Below are positions 16,095-25,171 of a stretch of DNA of 41,561 nt, one piece after another. Within the stretch, counting starts at the first letter, position 1. Every line of letters begins with the position of its first letter. The DNA lies in assembly GCA_027078365.1 (NCBI GenBank), contig JALWYQ010000016.1, forward strand, positions 26,456 to 68,016, given 5' to 3'. The notes beneath the pieces are model-generated. The model was not told the origin of the DNA. It made no database searches and worked only from the letters and a program-made list of their open reading frames with translations. A program made the position numbers and the translations under genes. This DNA is from Phycisphaerae bacterium. Lineage in GTDB: Bacteria > Planctomycetota > Phycisphaerae > Sedimentisphaerales > Sedimentisphaeraceae.

Positions 16095-16882
16095 GATTCA
16101 ACCTTGACAATGCTTGAATGCGCAGCGTCAAACATTCTTACTCCGCCCCTATCGAGCTGTAAGACAAGCCCTTTGGTTGGGTCTACATTGATGCATTGGC
16201 CAGCGTATATCTCGTTGTTGTACTCAAGAGTTACTCGGTGACCAAGCTGGGTACTCAGCGATTTCCAGCGAGATATTACCGTATCACTATTGCAGGCAGC
16301 ATTGGCAAGCCAAGTATCAAGAGAGTTTAAGATATCTGCAGCTAAAGCGTTTCTATCAATCTCTTTTCCAGATTCACTGTAGAGGCTTGTCGCAATCTCG
16401 CCAAGCCCGACGGAAGCAAAGAACTTTTGGCTTTGATTACAATTTATCCCAAACCCTATCACAACATCATTTCCAATCTGTTCGATATTTTGGCGAACCT
16501 CGACAAGTATGCCTGCAACCTTCTTTTTGGATATAAAAATATCATTTGGCCATTTAATGCCACTTAGAATTGATGTGTTTTTATAGATAGCGTCCGCAAG
16601 AGCTACCGCGGTTGCAAGAACGATAATCTCAGAGTCGAGTTTGTTTTGTTTGATAAGTACTGAACACAGTAGCGATTCGCCCTTTTTGCTTTTCCATTGA
16701 TTCGCACGTCTGCCTCGACCATTAGTTTGGTCTTCAGCAAATATTGCAATCGACTCTTCGTAATCACCGCGGGCGTATTCCCACGCGATATCGTTTGTAC
16801 TTGCTGTGGTATCAAAGAGTACAATCTTTTTCTCTTTATCTAAAAGAGAGCTGATTTTTTCATGGTTTAATGGAACAAACAT
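16091..16882 (-). CDS. birA: Biotin--[acetyl-CoA-carboxylase] ligase, without repressor domain
   Basis: 263 residues covering only the ligase: biotin/ATP-binding loop NGRGRRANQW (54-63), KWPNDIFI (110-117), KVAGILVE (121-128) and the small C-terminal SH3-like domain. The N-terminal winged helix found in bifunctional BirA repressors is missing, so it biotinylates carboxylase carrier proteins via biotinyl-5'-AMP but should not regulate bio genes. It is the last gene of the minus-strand run that begins with bioB, which places biotin synthesis and biotin attachment in one probable transcript. The start has AGGA about 10 bases upstream, and it lies 12 bases after nadC. Confidence 0.93.
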   Translation of the reverse strand: MFVPLNHEKISSLLDKEKKIVLFDTTASTNDIAWEYARGDYEESIAIFAEDQTNGRGRRANQWKSKKGESLLCSVLIKQNKLDSEIIVLATAVALADAIYKNTSILSGIKWPNDIFISKKKVAGILVEVRQNIEQIGNDVVIGFGINCNQSQKFFASVGLGEIATSLYSESGKEIDRNALAADILNSLDTWLANAACNSDTVISRWKSLSTQLGHRVTLEYNNEIYAGQCINVDPTKGLVLQLDRGGVRMFDAAHSSIVKVES

Positions 16883-16894
16883 CCCAGTTTTTTC

Positions 16895-17767
16895 CTATTT
16901 ATCTAACCCAATATCCACAGCAACAGCACTGTGAGTTATCGCCCCTATTGAGATTCTATCAACACCACTCATTGCAATCTCACGCACATTATCAAGAGTA
17001 ATTCCGCCGCTAGCCTCAAGCAGAACATCCCCTATAGCGAGTTCGTCCCGCAAAGCAACACATTGTTTGTATTCATCTGCGCTCATGTTATCAAGCAGAA
17101 TTATATCTACCCCAGCAACCTTCAACACAACCTTAAGCTGGGCAATCTCATCAACCTCCACACACACAAACCTAATGCCCTCTCTGGCTTTGCTCATCTC
17201 AACAAAACGGGCAAGCTCTTTTTCGTGGTCGTCTCCAAGCGAGGCAAAATGGTTATCCTTTAGCATAACCCCATCGCTTAAGTTTATCCTGTGGTTCTCG
17301 CCGCCACCGCATCTTACTGCATACTTCTCAAGAAGCCTCCAACCCGGAGTAGTTTTTCTAGTATCCAAAATTTTGGCCTTCGTACCATCAACCTCTTTTA
17401 CGTATCTATTTGTCAAAGTGGCAACAGCACTTAGTCTCTGCAAGAAATTCAGTACAACCCTCTCTGCGCTTAACATTTCTCTAAGCGGACCCGTGATTTT
17501 AGCTATCGCATCGCCTGCCTTTGCGCTATTACCATCATCAATGACAACTTCAAGAGAGAGCCTCGAATCGTAGCGAGAGAGAACCTCTCTTGCAACATCC
17601 ATCCCGCAGACAACTATATCCTCACGGCTGCGCAGAGTAGTAGTTTCGAATCTATCGGCAGCGATGGTTATTTCGCTAGTAGGGTCGCCGCCGGCGTAAT
17701 CTTCATCAACTGCCAATGTGATAAGAGTATCAATCTTACTTATGTCTAGTCGTTCTAAATTTGTCAT
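16895..17767 (-). CDS. nadC: Nicotinate-nucleotide pyrophosphorylase (carboxylating), quinolinate phosphoribosyltransferase
   Basis: 290 residues, the usual length. It converts quinolinate and PRPP to nicotinate mononucleotide, CO2 and pyrophosphate in de novo NAD synthesis. Family motifs are present: GGDPTSE (26-32), [11 protein letters not shown] (134-144), [15 protein letters not shown] (151-165), LKDNH (169-173), LLDNM and EASGGI. The ATG overlaps the uvrB stop by four bases (ATGA), implying translational coupling. NadA and NadB are not in the window. Confidence 0.95.
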   Translation of the reverse strand: MTNLERLDISKIDTLITLAVDEDYAGGDPTSEITIAADRFETTTLRSREDIVVCGMDVAREVLSRYDSRLSLEVVIDDGNSAKAGDAIAKITGPLREMLSAERVVLNFLQRLSAVATLTNRYVKEVDGTKAKILDTRKTTPGWRLLEKYAVRCGGGENHRINLSDGVMLKDNHFASLGDDHEKELARFVEMSKAREGIRFVCVEVDEIAQLKVVLKVAGVDIILLDNMSADEYKQCVALRDELAIGDVLLEASGGITLDNVREIAMSGVDRISIGAITHSAVAVDIGLDK

Positions 17768-19761
17768 TTCTTTGCCTTTTTAACTTTTTTAAATCTTGGC
17801 ATATTTTTTAACTCTAAGAGTTTATCTCGCAGCTTAGCTGCCCTTTCAAAATCTAACGCTTCTGCGCAAGCGAGCATATCTTTTTCTATCTCGGCAATCA
17901 TCTCAGCAGTATCATATTCCTTTGTGTCCATAGAAATTGCCTCTTGAGCTATTTGTTTTGCCTTTAGTTTCTCGCTGAGTCCTCGCCTTATTTCTTTCTT
18001 AACTGTCTCCGGAGTTATACCGTGCTTTTGATTGTATTGCTGTTGGATCTTACGCCTGCGCTGAGTTTCATCAATCGCCCTTTGCATTGAGCCCGTTACT
18101 TTATCAGCATACATCCAAACACGTGAATCAACATTTCTCGCCGCACGTCCAATAGTCTGTATAAGCGAAGTCTCACTGCGCAAGAAACCTTCCTTGTCTG
18201 CGTCAAGAATTGATACCATCGCAACCTCTGGAAGATCAAGTCCTTCTCGCAAAAGATTGATGCCTATTAAAACATCGAATTCTCCTGCCCTTAAATTTCG
18301 CAAGATCTCGACTCTCTCAAGTGTATCAATTTCACTGTGAAGATATTTACACCTAAAACCCTTTGATGCTATATAACTAGAGAGGTCTTCAGCAAGCCGT
18401 TTTGTCAAGACTGTTACTAAAACTCTCTGCTTATTTTGTACGCATTTCTCAATCTCACCCAAGAGATGTTCTACTTGATCGCTTGCAGGATGCAAGAATA
18501 TCTCAGGGTCAATAAGACCAGTAGGTCTAATAATCTGCTCAACGACCTCACCCTCGCTACGCTGGAGTTCATAGTCTGCCGGTGTAGCAGAAACAAAGAT
18601 AACATCCTTAATTCTCTTCTCAAATTCCTCATATCTAAGCGGTCTATTATCCATCGCACTTGGCAATCTAAAGCCATGATCAACCAAAACTTGCTTTCTG
18701 CTTCGATCGCCGGCATACATCGCTCTAAGCTGAGAAATCGTAACGTGTGACTCATCGATAAACAGCAAGAAATCATCTGGAAAATAGTCGAGAAGAGTAA
18801 ACGGCTCTGCACCTTTTGGTCTAGCAGTTAGATGCGAGGCGTAGTTTTCAATGCCACTGCAAAAACCAACCTCCTGAATCATTTCCATATCGTATTTAGT
18901 CCGTGCTTCAAGCCGCTGAGCTTCTAAAAGTTTTCCTTCTTGGCGCAGCTGCCCAAGACGCTGCTCAAGTTCTTCTCCGATAGATTTCACCGCAGCTTCA
19001 ATCCTATCTTGCGGCATAACATAATGCACTGACGGATAGATAAAAACCCTCTCTTCATCAGCAAGAATTTCTCCACTGGTAGGATTTATGTATCTAATAG
19101 CCTCAATTTCATCGCCAAAAAACTCGAATCGTATAGCGAAAGATTCATACGATGGCCAAATCTCTACAATATCGCCGCGTACTCTAAATTTGCCACGTGA
19201 AAAATCTATGTCGTTTCTGTCGTATTGAATATCAGAAAACGAACCGAGCAAATCATTGCGGTCAATCTCGTCGCCGACGGTAACGGCAACCCTAGAATTT
19301 TTGTAATCTTCAGGGCTACCAAGCCCGTATATACAGGAAACACTAGAAATAATTATAACGTCATCTCTGGTCATCAAACTCGTAGTGGCTGAGAGTCTAA
19401 GTCTATCGAGATCATCGTTTCGACTTGCGTCCTTTTCGATGTAAATATCTCGCTGAGGGATATAAGCCTCTGGTTGATAGTAATCGTAATAACTCACAAA
19501 ATATTCAACTGCATTCTCAGGAAACAACTCTTTAATCTCTTCATAGAGCTGCGCAGCTAGAGTCTTATTGTGCGAGATTATCAATGTCGGCTTGCCAAGT
19601 TCCTTGATTACATTTGCCATGGTAAAGGTCTTGCCGCTACCAGTAACTCCCAATAAAACTTGAGAGTGCTTGCCGTTATTTATCCCATCAACAAGAGCTT
19701 GAATTGCCTGAGGCTGGTCGCCTGCAGGCTTGAATTTGCTATGTATTTTGAATTTTGCCAC
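17764..19761 (-). CDS. uvrB: UvrABC nucleotide excision repair protein UvrB
   Basis: About 665 residues. The GTG start giving [12 protein letters not shown] is preferred because it matches the family N-terminus; a TTG six codons upstream (19779) extends the frame. Visible motifs: Walker A GVTGSGKT (38-45), the damage-probing beta-hairpin [12 protein letters not shown], Walker B FIDESH, helicase motif [11 protein letters not shown] and the C-terminal UVR domain that contacts UvrC ([21 protein letters not shown]). It loads on damaged DNA with UvrA and positions UvrC for incision. It sits between cca and nadC, and overlaps nadC by four bases. Confidence 0.96.
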   Translation of the reverse strand: MAKFKIHSKFKPAGDQPQAIQALVDGINNGKHSQVLLGVTGSGKTFTMANVIKELGKPTLIISHNKTLAAQLYEEIKELFPENAVEYFVSYYDYYQPEAYIPQRDIYIEKDASRNDDLDRLRLSATTSLMTRDDVIIISSVSCIYGLGSPEDYKNSRVAVTVGDEIDRNDLLGSFSDIQYDRNDIDFSRGKFRVRGDIVEIWPSYESFAIRFEFFGDEIEAIRYINPTSGEILADEERVFIYPSVHYVMPQDRIEAAVKSIGEELEQRLGQLRQEGKLLEAQRLEARTKYDMEMIQEVGFCSGIENYASHLTARPKGAEPFTLLDYFPDDFLLFIDESHVTISQLRAMYAGDRSRKQVLVDHGFRLPSAMDNRPLRYEEFEKRIKDVIFVSATPADYELQRSEGEVVEQIIRPTGLIDPEIFLHPASDQVEHLLGEIEKCVQNKQRVLVTVLTKRLAEDLSSYIASKGFRCKYLHSEIDTLERVEILRNLRAGEFDVLIGINLLREGLDLPEVAMVSILDADKEGFLRSETSLIQTIGRAARNVDSRVWMYADKVTGSMQRAIDETQRRRKIQQQYNQKHGITPETVKKEIRRGLSEKLKAKQIAQEAISMDTKEYDTAEMIAEIEKDMLACAEALDFERAAKLRDKLLELKNMPRFKKVKKAKK

Positions 19762-19792
19762 TAGCGGATAAAACCCCAAACTCTACACCAAA

Positions 19793-21001
19793 TTAAAGTG
19801 TTTCCCTTAGCTTAGATAAAACCCAATCAAGAGCCTCTTTCTTGGTTGTAATCTCTTCTTCTAGTTGCAACATATACAACTCATTGTAAATCTTGCCTAT
19901 CTCTGGACCTTTTTTAACACCCAAATCCATAATCTCATGACCGTTTAACAATGGCTCTGGACAGAGCTCAACACCTTCTAGAGCTTTCACCCTTTGCGCA
20001 ACTTCTAAGAGGGCATCAATTTTTTCAGTATCACCCGTAGAGATTGCAAGCTCAAGCGTATAGAGATTTTGGTAGTTCTCATTTGAGAGCAATACTTTCA
20101 ATTCTCCAAGGGATAAATCTTTGCGTGTAAGAGAGTCTCTATTCTCATAAATCCATCTTAGCGACGAAAGCACTTTACGGCTAAGCTTTAACGGTTTGAG
20201 CATCTCTATTGCATCATCTAGATTGACGCTACTCAAAAAAGCCGCCAACCCTAGTGTTAGGTCTATATCACCAGAAATATTGGATATAACGTCAACACCA
20301 ATAGCAAAATCAGAATCTTTCATCTCTGGAAAAATCGCTGCCGCTAGCCCACTTTCAACCAACAGATTAAAGCCTTTGCTAGGATTCATAGAAGCACAGA
20401 GACACTCAATCTCACAGGCAATCCTCTCGCCGCTTATCTGGGTAATCTTATACGATTGCCTCTTTAGCTCTTGCCATGTTGTATCTTCAATCTCAAAGTC
20501 AAGCTGCGCGCTAAACCTAACTGCCCTTAGCATGCGCAAATAGTCTTCACTGAATCGAAGCTCTGCTTTTCCAATGGTACGGATGCATCTTTTCTCTAAA
20601 TCTAATCTGCCACCAACATAGTCTATTACTTTAGAATTCTCTAAATCGTAAAACATACCGTTTATTGTAAAGTCTCTGCGCAAGGCATCTTCTTTGGCAT
20701 CGGTAAACTCAATCTTGCCAGGCCTGCGACCATCAACATAGCCGCTCTCGCTACGAAAAGTGGCAACCTCAACCTGAATATCACCAATCATGACCATAAC
20801 GACACCAAACTGCGCACCAACCTCTATCGTTCTGCTAAACATACCGGAAACAACTTCTGGCGAAGCGTTTGTTGCAATATCGTAATCTTTAGGCTCTCTT
20901 CCAAGAAGCATATCGCGTACACAACCACCGGCAAACAAAGCCAAGTAGCCATTGGAATTTATAGTATTAACAACTTCGATTGCCGCGTCTTTAAGATTCA
21001 T
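19793..21001 (-). CDS. cca: CCA tRNA nucleotidyltransferase / poly(A) polymerase family protein
   Basis: 402 residues. The class II nucleotidyltransferase head has FAGGCVRDMLLG (23-34) and the metal-binding DYD (39-41), then RRDFTINGM and the RNA-binding helical neck and body (SEDYLRMLRAVRFSAQL). It adds the 3' CCA to tRNAs or, in some lineages, polyadenylates RNA; the two activities cannot be told apart by eye. No HD phosphohydrolase domain is evident. The ATG overlaps the end of rsmD by 11 bases, so the two are coupled. Confidence 0.92.
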   Translation of the reverse strand: MNLKDAAIEVVNTINSNGYLALFAGGCVRDMLLGREPKDYDIATNASPEVVSGMFSRTIEVGAQFGVVMVMIGDIQVEVATFRSESGYVDGRRPGKIEFTDAKEDALRRDFTINGMFYDLENSKVIDYVGGRLDLEKRCIRTIGKAELRFSEDYLRMLRAVRFSAQLDFEIEDTTWQELKRQSYKITQISGERIACEIECLCASMNPSKGFNLLVESGLAAAIFPEMKDSDFAIGVDVISNISGDIDLTLGLAAFLSSVNLDDAIEMLKPLKLSRKVLSSLRWIYENRDSLTRKDLSLGELKVLLSNENYQNLYTLELAISTGDTEKIDALLEVAQRVKALEGVELCPEPLLNGHEIMDLGVKKGPEIGKIYNELYMLQLEEEITTKKEALDWVLSKLRETL

Positions 21002-21605
21002 GATTTTCTTGTTCCAATTCGGTTTGGGTTACAGGGTTTAGCATTAAAAATGTCTCTGCCATTGAACCCCATTCTCTTCGGTCTATGACTTCTAAATTGC
21101 CGTATCTCTCCAGTAAGTGCGCTCTTCTGTGGGTACGCACAAGGACAAGCCCACCCTCTCTCACCTGTTCATTTAACACCAAAAGCCCCTTACCCAAACG
21201 TGAGTTTAGAGCAGTATCATAACTCATAGGATACGGTGGATCGTAGAAAACGATGTCATACTTTGGAGAATCAGGCTCTCGAGGCGCTCCAGCCTTAAAA
21301 GCGTTAGCTCGAATAACATTGCTACGGTCTTGGAAACGTGCCTTTTCAATATTGCGATTAAGAAGCTCCACCACATTTCTACTAAGTTCAACAAAGGTAA
21401 CACTCTTCGCTCCACGGCTAAGAGCCTCAAGCCCAAACGAGCCGGTACCGCTAAACACGTCTGCCACAATGCAATCTTTGGGCATATCGTATTTATAGAT
21501 AATGCTAAATATCGCCTCTTTAACCCTATCGGTAATCGGTCTTGTATCGTTACCTTTCGGGCTAATAATATTCATGCCTCTAGCTGTACCTGCAATTATC
21601 CGCAT
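20991..21605 (-). CDS. rsmD: 16S rRNA (guanine966-N2)-methyltransferase RsmD
   Basis: 204 residues. N-terminal MRIIAGTARGMNI, TRPITDRVKEAIF (21-33), SAM motif VADVFSGTGSFGLEAL (48-63) and catalytic FYDPPYP (120-126) are the RsmD signature. It methylates G966 of 16S rRNA in the assembled 30S subunit. GAGGA lies before the ATG. The gene follows bioB by 54 bases and overlaps cca by 11 bases. In many bacteria rsmD pairs with coaD, which is not seen here. Confidence 0.94.
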   Translation of the reverse strand: MRIIAGTARGMNIISPKGNDTRPITDRVKEAIFSIIYKYDMPKDCIVADVFSGTGSFGLEALSRGAKSVTFVELSRNVVELLNRNIEKARFQDRSNVIRANAFKAGAPREPDSPKYDIVFYDPPYPMSYDTALNSRLGKGLLVLNEQVREGGLVLVRTHRRAHLLERYGNLEVIDRREWGSMAETFLMLNPVTQTELEQENHES

Positions 21606-21659
21606 AAATTCCTCATTTTACTTTTTTTTAGAAAAGCTCAAACCGTTGAACAATTTCAT

Positions 21660-22640
21660 TTAGGAAAGAATCGGCTCAAGGCCAAGGTCTCTGACCATTT
21701 GCATATCTTCCTCGACACTGCGACCTGCCGTTGTTAGATAGTTACCGCTCATCAAAGCAGTTGCGCCCGCATAAAACATCCAACTTTGAGAATCTCTCAG
21801 ATTTAAAAGTCTGCCACCTGCAACTTTGATTTGTGTTTTTGGCAGAGCAAATCTATAAACTGCTATCAACGTCAATATTTCCATTGGACTAAGCGGAACA
21901 ACATCCTCAAGCGGAGTGCCTTCTATCGGATGAAGAAAATTCATAGGAACCATATCCACTCCGAGTTCGCGCAGCGCTATTGCCATATCTACCCTATCCG
22001 AATCCGATTCACCAACACCAAACACTCCACCGGCACAGACTCCCATACCAGCTTCAAGCGAGTTCTTGATTGTATCAACTCTGTCTTTAAATGTGTGGGT
22101 TCCAACAATATTGCTAAAGTGATTCTCGCTCGTCTCAAGGTTGTGATTGTATCTAGAAACCCCCGCCTGCGCTAATCTTTTAGCTTGGCTTTTATCTAAG
22201 ATTCCAAGCGAAGCGCAAATCTCCAAGCCATACTCACTTCGGATGCGTTTGACCAATACGGCAAGCCTTTCAAGCTCATCATCACTTACGCTCTGACCGC
22301 TACTGACAATCCCCAAAGTCGGCACTCCATTATCTCTAGCCTCCTTAGCTGCAGCTAAGACTTCCTCATCGCTAGTATAGCTTGCCTTTGTGATGTGAGT
22401 TTTGTATCGCGCAGACTGCGCACAGAATTTACAATCCTCACTGCAACCGCCAAGTTTACCCGGAACGATGGAGCAAACCTTGATTCTCTTACCAAAATAC
22501 TTCTCTCTAATGCGATTTGCACAATAGAGCAAATCACGATTATCAAGTTTGGAAATCTCATAAATCTCTAATAGCTCATCTCTATTCAAAAAGTCTCCAG
22601 AGATTAGCCTCTGTGAATATTGTTCTATCTTGGAATTCAT
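21660..22640 (-). CDS. bioB: Biotin synthase BioB, probable type II (altered auxiliary cluster ligands)
   Basis: 326 residues. The radical-SAM cluster motif is CSEDCKFC (C66, C70, C73), followed by AQSARY, YNHNLETS (164-171) and AGGR (274-277), typical of BioB. It inserts sulphur into dethiobiotin. Of the classical [2Fe-2S] ligands (C97, C128, C188, R260 in E. coli), the second and third are kept (C142 in LEICASLG, C202 in GVCAGG), but the first is G110 in TLGIVSSG and the Arg is K272 in IKVAGG. An extra Cys, C56, lies just before the SAM motif. This pattern fits the oxygen-sensitive type II biotin synthases of anaerobes that use another auxiliary cluster; that assignment is inference. It heads the minus-strand run ending in birA. 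Only a weak ribosome site is seen. Confidence 0.92.
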   Translation of the reverse strand: MNSKIEQYSQRLISGDFLNRDELLEIYEISKLDNRDLLYCANRIREKYFGKRIKVCSIVPGKLGGCSEDCKFCAQSARYKTHITKASYTSDEEVLAAAKEARDNGVPTLGIVSSGQSVSDDELERLAVLVKRIRSEYGLEICASLGILDKSQAKRLAQAGVSRYNHNLETSENHFSNIVGTHTFKDRVDTIKNSLEAGMGVCAGGVFGVGESDSDRVDMAIALRELGVDMVPMNFLHPIEGTPLEDVVPLSPMEILTLIAVYRFALPKTQIKVAGGRLLNLRDSQSWMFYAGATALMSGNYLTTAGRSVEEDMQMVRDLGLEPILS

Positions 22641-22694
22641 CTAAATCTTTCTACACAAGGTCTCAACGTATTACCGCATAAATTTAAGCAGTTT

Positions 22695-22723
22695 AAAGTA
22701 CCAAGCAAACAGTTTTTTTGCAA
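22695..22723 (-). promoter_or_regulatory. Candidate promoter of the bioB operon
   Basis: On the minus strand, TTGCAA and TACTTT separated by 17 bases, about 60 bases before the bioB start codon. A moderate match to the sigma-70 consensus. Confidence 0.4.
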
Positions 22724-22912
22724 TCTAAAACTTAACCTCAACCAAACAGCCTAAGGATAGCAAGTGATGACTAGAATCTCTACCAACGCAAAAAAAAAAC
22801 TACACAAGCCTCCAATGACCCAAAAGAAGATAATAAACTCTCACTTGACGCTAAACTTACTCATTTTTACAGTGTTAAACCTCTAATTTTACTCCGAATT
22901 GACCATAAATCC

Positions 22913-22940
22913 TTGACTCAAATCAACTAATCGCTATTCT
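22913..22940 (+). promoter_or_regulatory. Candidate promoter of ilvE
   Basis: TTGACT and TATTCT separated by 16 bases, about 125 bases before the ilvE start codon. Confidence 0.45.
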
Positions 22941-23063
22941 ATAGGTTCTTGCGCACGAGGAGAAAGACTTCTAAAAGAGGTTCCGGTTGGGCAAGCTGAC
23001 GAGATTAGATACTTAAAAAATATGAAGCTCTAGCTTTTAGTATTGATATGGAGACCCTGCAAA

Positions 23064-23921
23064 ATGGCACTTAAAATCTGGCTAGATGGTAAGCTAGTTG
23101 ACCAAAAAGACGCTACAATATCTGTTTTTGACCATGGACTTCTCTACGGAGATGGCGTCTTTGAGGGCATTCGTATATACAGCGGGAAAGTGTTCATGCA
23201 GGAAGAGCATCTCTTGCGTCTTTGGGAATCGGCAAAAGCTCTGCGTTTAGAAATTCCCATCTCCATAGAAGAGATGAGCAAAGCAATAGATGAAACTGTC
23301 AAGGCAAATAATCTCACAAACGGATACATCCGCCTTATCGTTACTAGAGGCGCTGGAACTCTAGGCTTAAATCCATTCACCTGCGCAAGGCCATCAATAA
23401 TAATAATTGCCGACAACATCAAGCTCTATCCACAGGAACTCTACGACAACGGCATGAAGATAATCAGTTCATCAGTAGTGCGCAACCACCCACTATCTTT
23501 ATCACCGCAGATTAAGAGCTTAAACTATCTCAATAACATTCTAGCCAAAATCGAAGCTATCGACGCTGGTGTTCTTGAGGCAGTAATGTTTAACCATGAA
23601 GGTTTTGTAGCCGAAGCAACCGGCGACAACATATTCATCATCAAAAACGGTGTAATATACACCCCGCCAGTGCAATCTGGTTCGTTGCATGGAATAACAA
23701 GGGACGTTGTAATAAAGATTGCAAGAAAAGAAGGCTTTAAAGTAGTAGAGCAAAACTTAACTCGCTTCGATTTATACACAGCCGACGAATTTTTCCTCAC
23801 CGGAACCGCCGCAGAGGTCATCGGCATCACAGAAATAGACGGCAGAGTAATCGGCGACGCAAAACCGGGCAGAATAACCAAGCTCCTAAAGGACAAATTC
23901 TTCGAATTTGCTAACGGGTAG
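23064..23921 (+). CDS. ilvE: Branched-chain amino acid aminotransferase (class IV PLP enzyme)
   Basis: 285 residues from the ATG used here, which has GGAG ten bases upstream; a TTG seven codons earlier extends the frame without a ribosome site. The fold-type IV signatures are clear: FDHGLLYGDGVFEGIR (near residues 17-32), the PLP lysine in IKSLNYLNNILA, EGFVAEATGDNIF and GITRDVV, ending FFLTGTAAEVIGI. It exchanges amino groups between Leu/Ile/Val and 2-oxoglutarate. D-amino-acid transaminase and aminodeoxychorismate lyase share the fold, but the KSLNYLNN and GTAAEV motifs favour IlvE. The 2-oxoisovalerate-type oxidoreductase operon some 5 kb downstream uses the matching keto acids. Confidence 0.9.
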   Translation: MALKIWLDGKLVDQKDATISVFDHGLLYGDGVFEGIRIYSGKVFMQEEHLLRLWESAKALRLEIPISIEEMSKAIDETVKANNLTNGYIRLIVTRGAGTLGLNPFTCARPSIIIIADNIKLYPQELYDNGMKIISSSVVRNHPLSLSPQIKSLNYLNNILAKIEAIDAGVLEAVMFNHEGFVAEATGDNIFIIKNGVIYTPPVQSGSLHGITRDVVIKIARKEGFKVVEQNLTRFDLYTADEFFLTGTAAEVIGITEIDGRVIGDAKPGRITKLLKDKFFEFANG

Positions 23922-23951
23922 AAGTTTCTTTTACCATGAAGAATGCAATCT

Positions 23952-24047
23952 CCTGGGAACGCGGAGCCCCAGCTCCGCAAACCGCTCAATATAGTTTCAA
24001 CTGCCAAGTCTAATTTGAGATCACAAACATCTAAACGCCAATGACGC
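23952..24047 (+). repeat. Dispersed repeat, copy 1, with GC-rich hairpin
   Basis: 96 bases that align with 40870-40967. The left end (about 30 bases, CCTGGGAA then hairpin GCGGAGC-CCCA-GCTCCGC) and a right block of 19 bases (AATTTGAGATCACAAACAT) are nearly or fully identical; the middle differs mostly by C/T and A/G changes. The element ends at TGACGC in both copies. It contains no coding frame and sits just downstream of ilvE. Confidence 0.85.
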
Positions 24048-24200
24048 TAGATAAAAAAATCATGAAGGTATGATAGAGTTTGAAAGTCTAATGGGATTAA
24101 CCCCGAACAACTAAAATCTCAACTACTTAATTTGCAACATTCACTTAACATACGCCTACCATTTAGCAATCAGTACTACCTCAGTTGCCCCATAAAAACA

Positions 24201-24229
24201 TTGTTTTTTATTGCCTAACACGGTATAAT
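24201..24229 (+). promoter_or_regulatory. Sigma-70 promoter of the pseudopilin gene
   Basis: TTGTTT and a perfect TATAAT separated by 17 bases, about 50 bases before the start codon. Together with a strong GGAGGA ribosome site, this predicts good expression of the pseudopilin and perhaps the two genes after it. Confidence 0.65.
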
Positions 24230-24278
24230 CCAAGTCCGGTTAATTAATTTCATTACTTCTTTTATGGAGGAAGATTTT

Positions 24279-25109
24279 ATGACAAGAAATAACCCATCTG
24301 GCACCCCCTGCGTTAGGCGCGCATTCACTCTGACAGAAGCTTTGGTTGTTTTTGTTAGCGTCATTTTCATTATCTCTGTGGCAGTGCCCGTTTGTGGAGA
24401 TAGCGATGAGAATGCAAGAAAAGTAAAGTGCGCAGCACAAATGCGACAGTTTGCTTTAGCGGCTTTTATGTATTCAGCTGACAACGGTCATATGCCATAT
24501 TATGGCTGGGCTTGGGACCCAAGCAATGGCACTACTAGCGATAGACAAATATGGGAAAAGACCGCTAAGGCATATTGGTATAACACACTTGGTGTTTACA
24601 TGCAGACAGGTATTGAAGTTGACTTTGATACGAGAACCTCTGATACGACGCCAGATTTAAGACGTTGCCCTAGTTCAATTGATAGCCCAGGCCAACAATG
24701 TTACATTGGCGTTGTTTATGGCTCGTATCCAGAAGCACCATTTTATTATGAATACTCTGGAAGTGTGACTAATCTTAGAAATCGCAACCGAGAAGTTCGA
24801 ATTGAGGATATAGATAGCCCATCTGAGTGGATTATGTTTACTGATTCTGCACACTCTCTTGTTTATACTCCAAATATTTGGGGGCTTTACATGGATGCTG
24901 ATGGCGATGGGATAGTGGACAGTAATAATGGCATTTTGTCTAATAATAGACTGATATACAACGGTGCGCAGCCAAAAATTCATGGAGGTGGAATGAATGT
25001 CACTCTCTGCGATGGCCATGTTGAATGGCTTTCATACGATGAGATTTGGGGCTGGGATGCTGACAACCGTAGAATGACGCATCAATATTGGAGGCAGGGC
25101 TCCGAGTAG
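24279..25109 (+). CDS. Pseudopilin-type protein with H-x9-DG motif, second copy
   Basis: 276 residues from the ATG that has GGAGGA seven bases upstream (an ATG five codons earlier overlaps that site and is rejected). The prepilin-like N-terminus is RRAFTLTEALVVFVSVIFII: Ala at -1, Phe at +1, Glu at +5. The body matches the protein at 6503-7387 over most of its length: DPSNG, YWYN, RxCPSS, CYxGVxYG, PSEWIM, a calcium-type loop DADGDGIVD, and HGGGMNVTLCDGH (H-x9-DG) near the end, closing with HQYWRQ. Role as for its paralog: exported, prepilin-peptidase-processed, probably part of a secretion or surface fibre. Residues after the hydrophobic helix (VCGDSDENARK) differ from the usual ALxxAKExA, which may alter helix packing. 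Confidence 0.88.
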   Translation: MTRNNPSGTPCVRRAFTLTEALVVFVSVIFIISVAVPVCGDSDENARKVKCAAQMRQFALAAFMYSADNGHMPYYGWAWDPSNGTTSDRQIWEKTAKAYWYNTLGVYMQTGIEVDFDTRTSDTTPDLRRCPSSIDSPGQQCYIGVVYGSYPEAPFYYEYSGSVTNLRNRNREVRIEDIDSPSEWIMFTDSAHSLVYTPNIWGLYMDADGDGIVDSNNGILSNNRLIYNGAQPKIHGGGMNVTLCDGHVEWLSYDEIWGWDADNRRMTHQYWRQGSE

Positions 25110-25171
25110 TATTCAAGGAACCCTTAAGTATTTTGTTCATCTAACAAAAAGTTTAATTAAGAGGAATAATT

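Larger units (their letters stand above)
22641..23063. other. Divergent intergenic region between bioB and ilvE
   Basis: 423 bases with no gene. Candidate promoters face outward in both directions (22695-22723 for bioB, 22913-22940 for ilvE). The ilvE leader would be about 115 bases long. It contains a minute frame ATG-AAG-CTC-TAG at about 23023, but no recognisable riboswitch, T-box or attenuator structure. Confidence 0.5.
23922..24278. other. Intergenic region with dispersed repeat and promoter
   Basis: 357 bases after ilvE. It holds copy 1 of the 97-bp dispersed repeat (23952-24047), a short element TAGAGTTTGAAA shared with the hairpin at 28111-28139, and a strong promoter for the pseudopilin gene (24201-24229). 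No ilvE terminator with a T-run is seen; the GC-rich repeat hairpin may fill that role. Confidence 0.55.

Noticed and set aside
17067-17573. A 168-codon plus-strand open frame opposite nadC
   Set aside because: It is antisense to a well-supported gene and its protein has the low-complexity Ser/Leu/Phe look of a shadow frame. The same holds for other long antisense frames, for example at 9929-10291, 13956-14384, 23525-24007 and 38991-39467.
23023-23034. A three-codon frame ATG-AAG-CTC-TAG in the ilvE leader, possibly a leucine-sensing mini-leader
   Set aside because: One Leu codon and no paired attenuator hairpins or T-run; chance is the simpler explanation.
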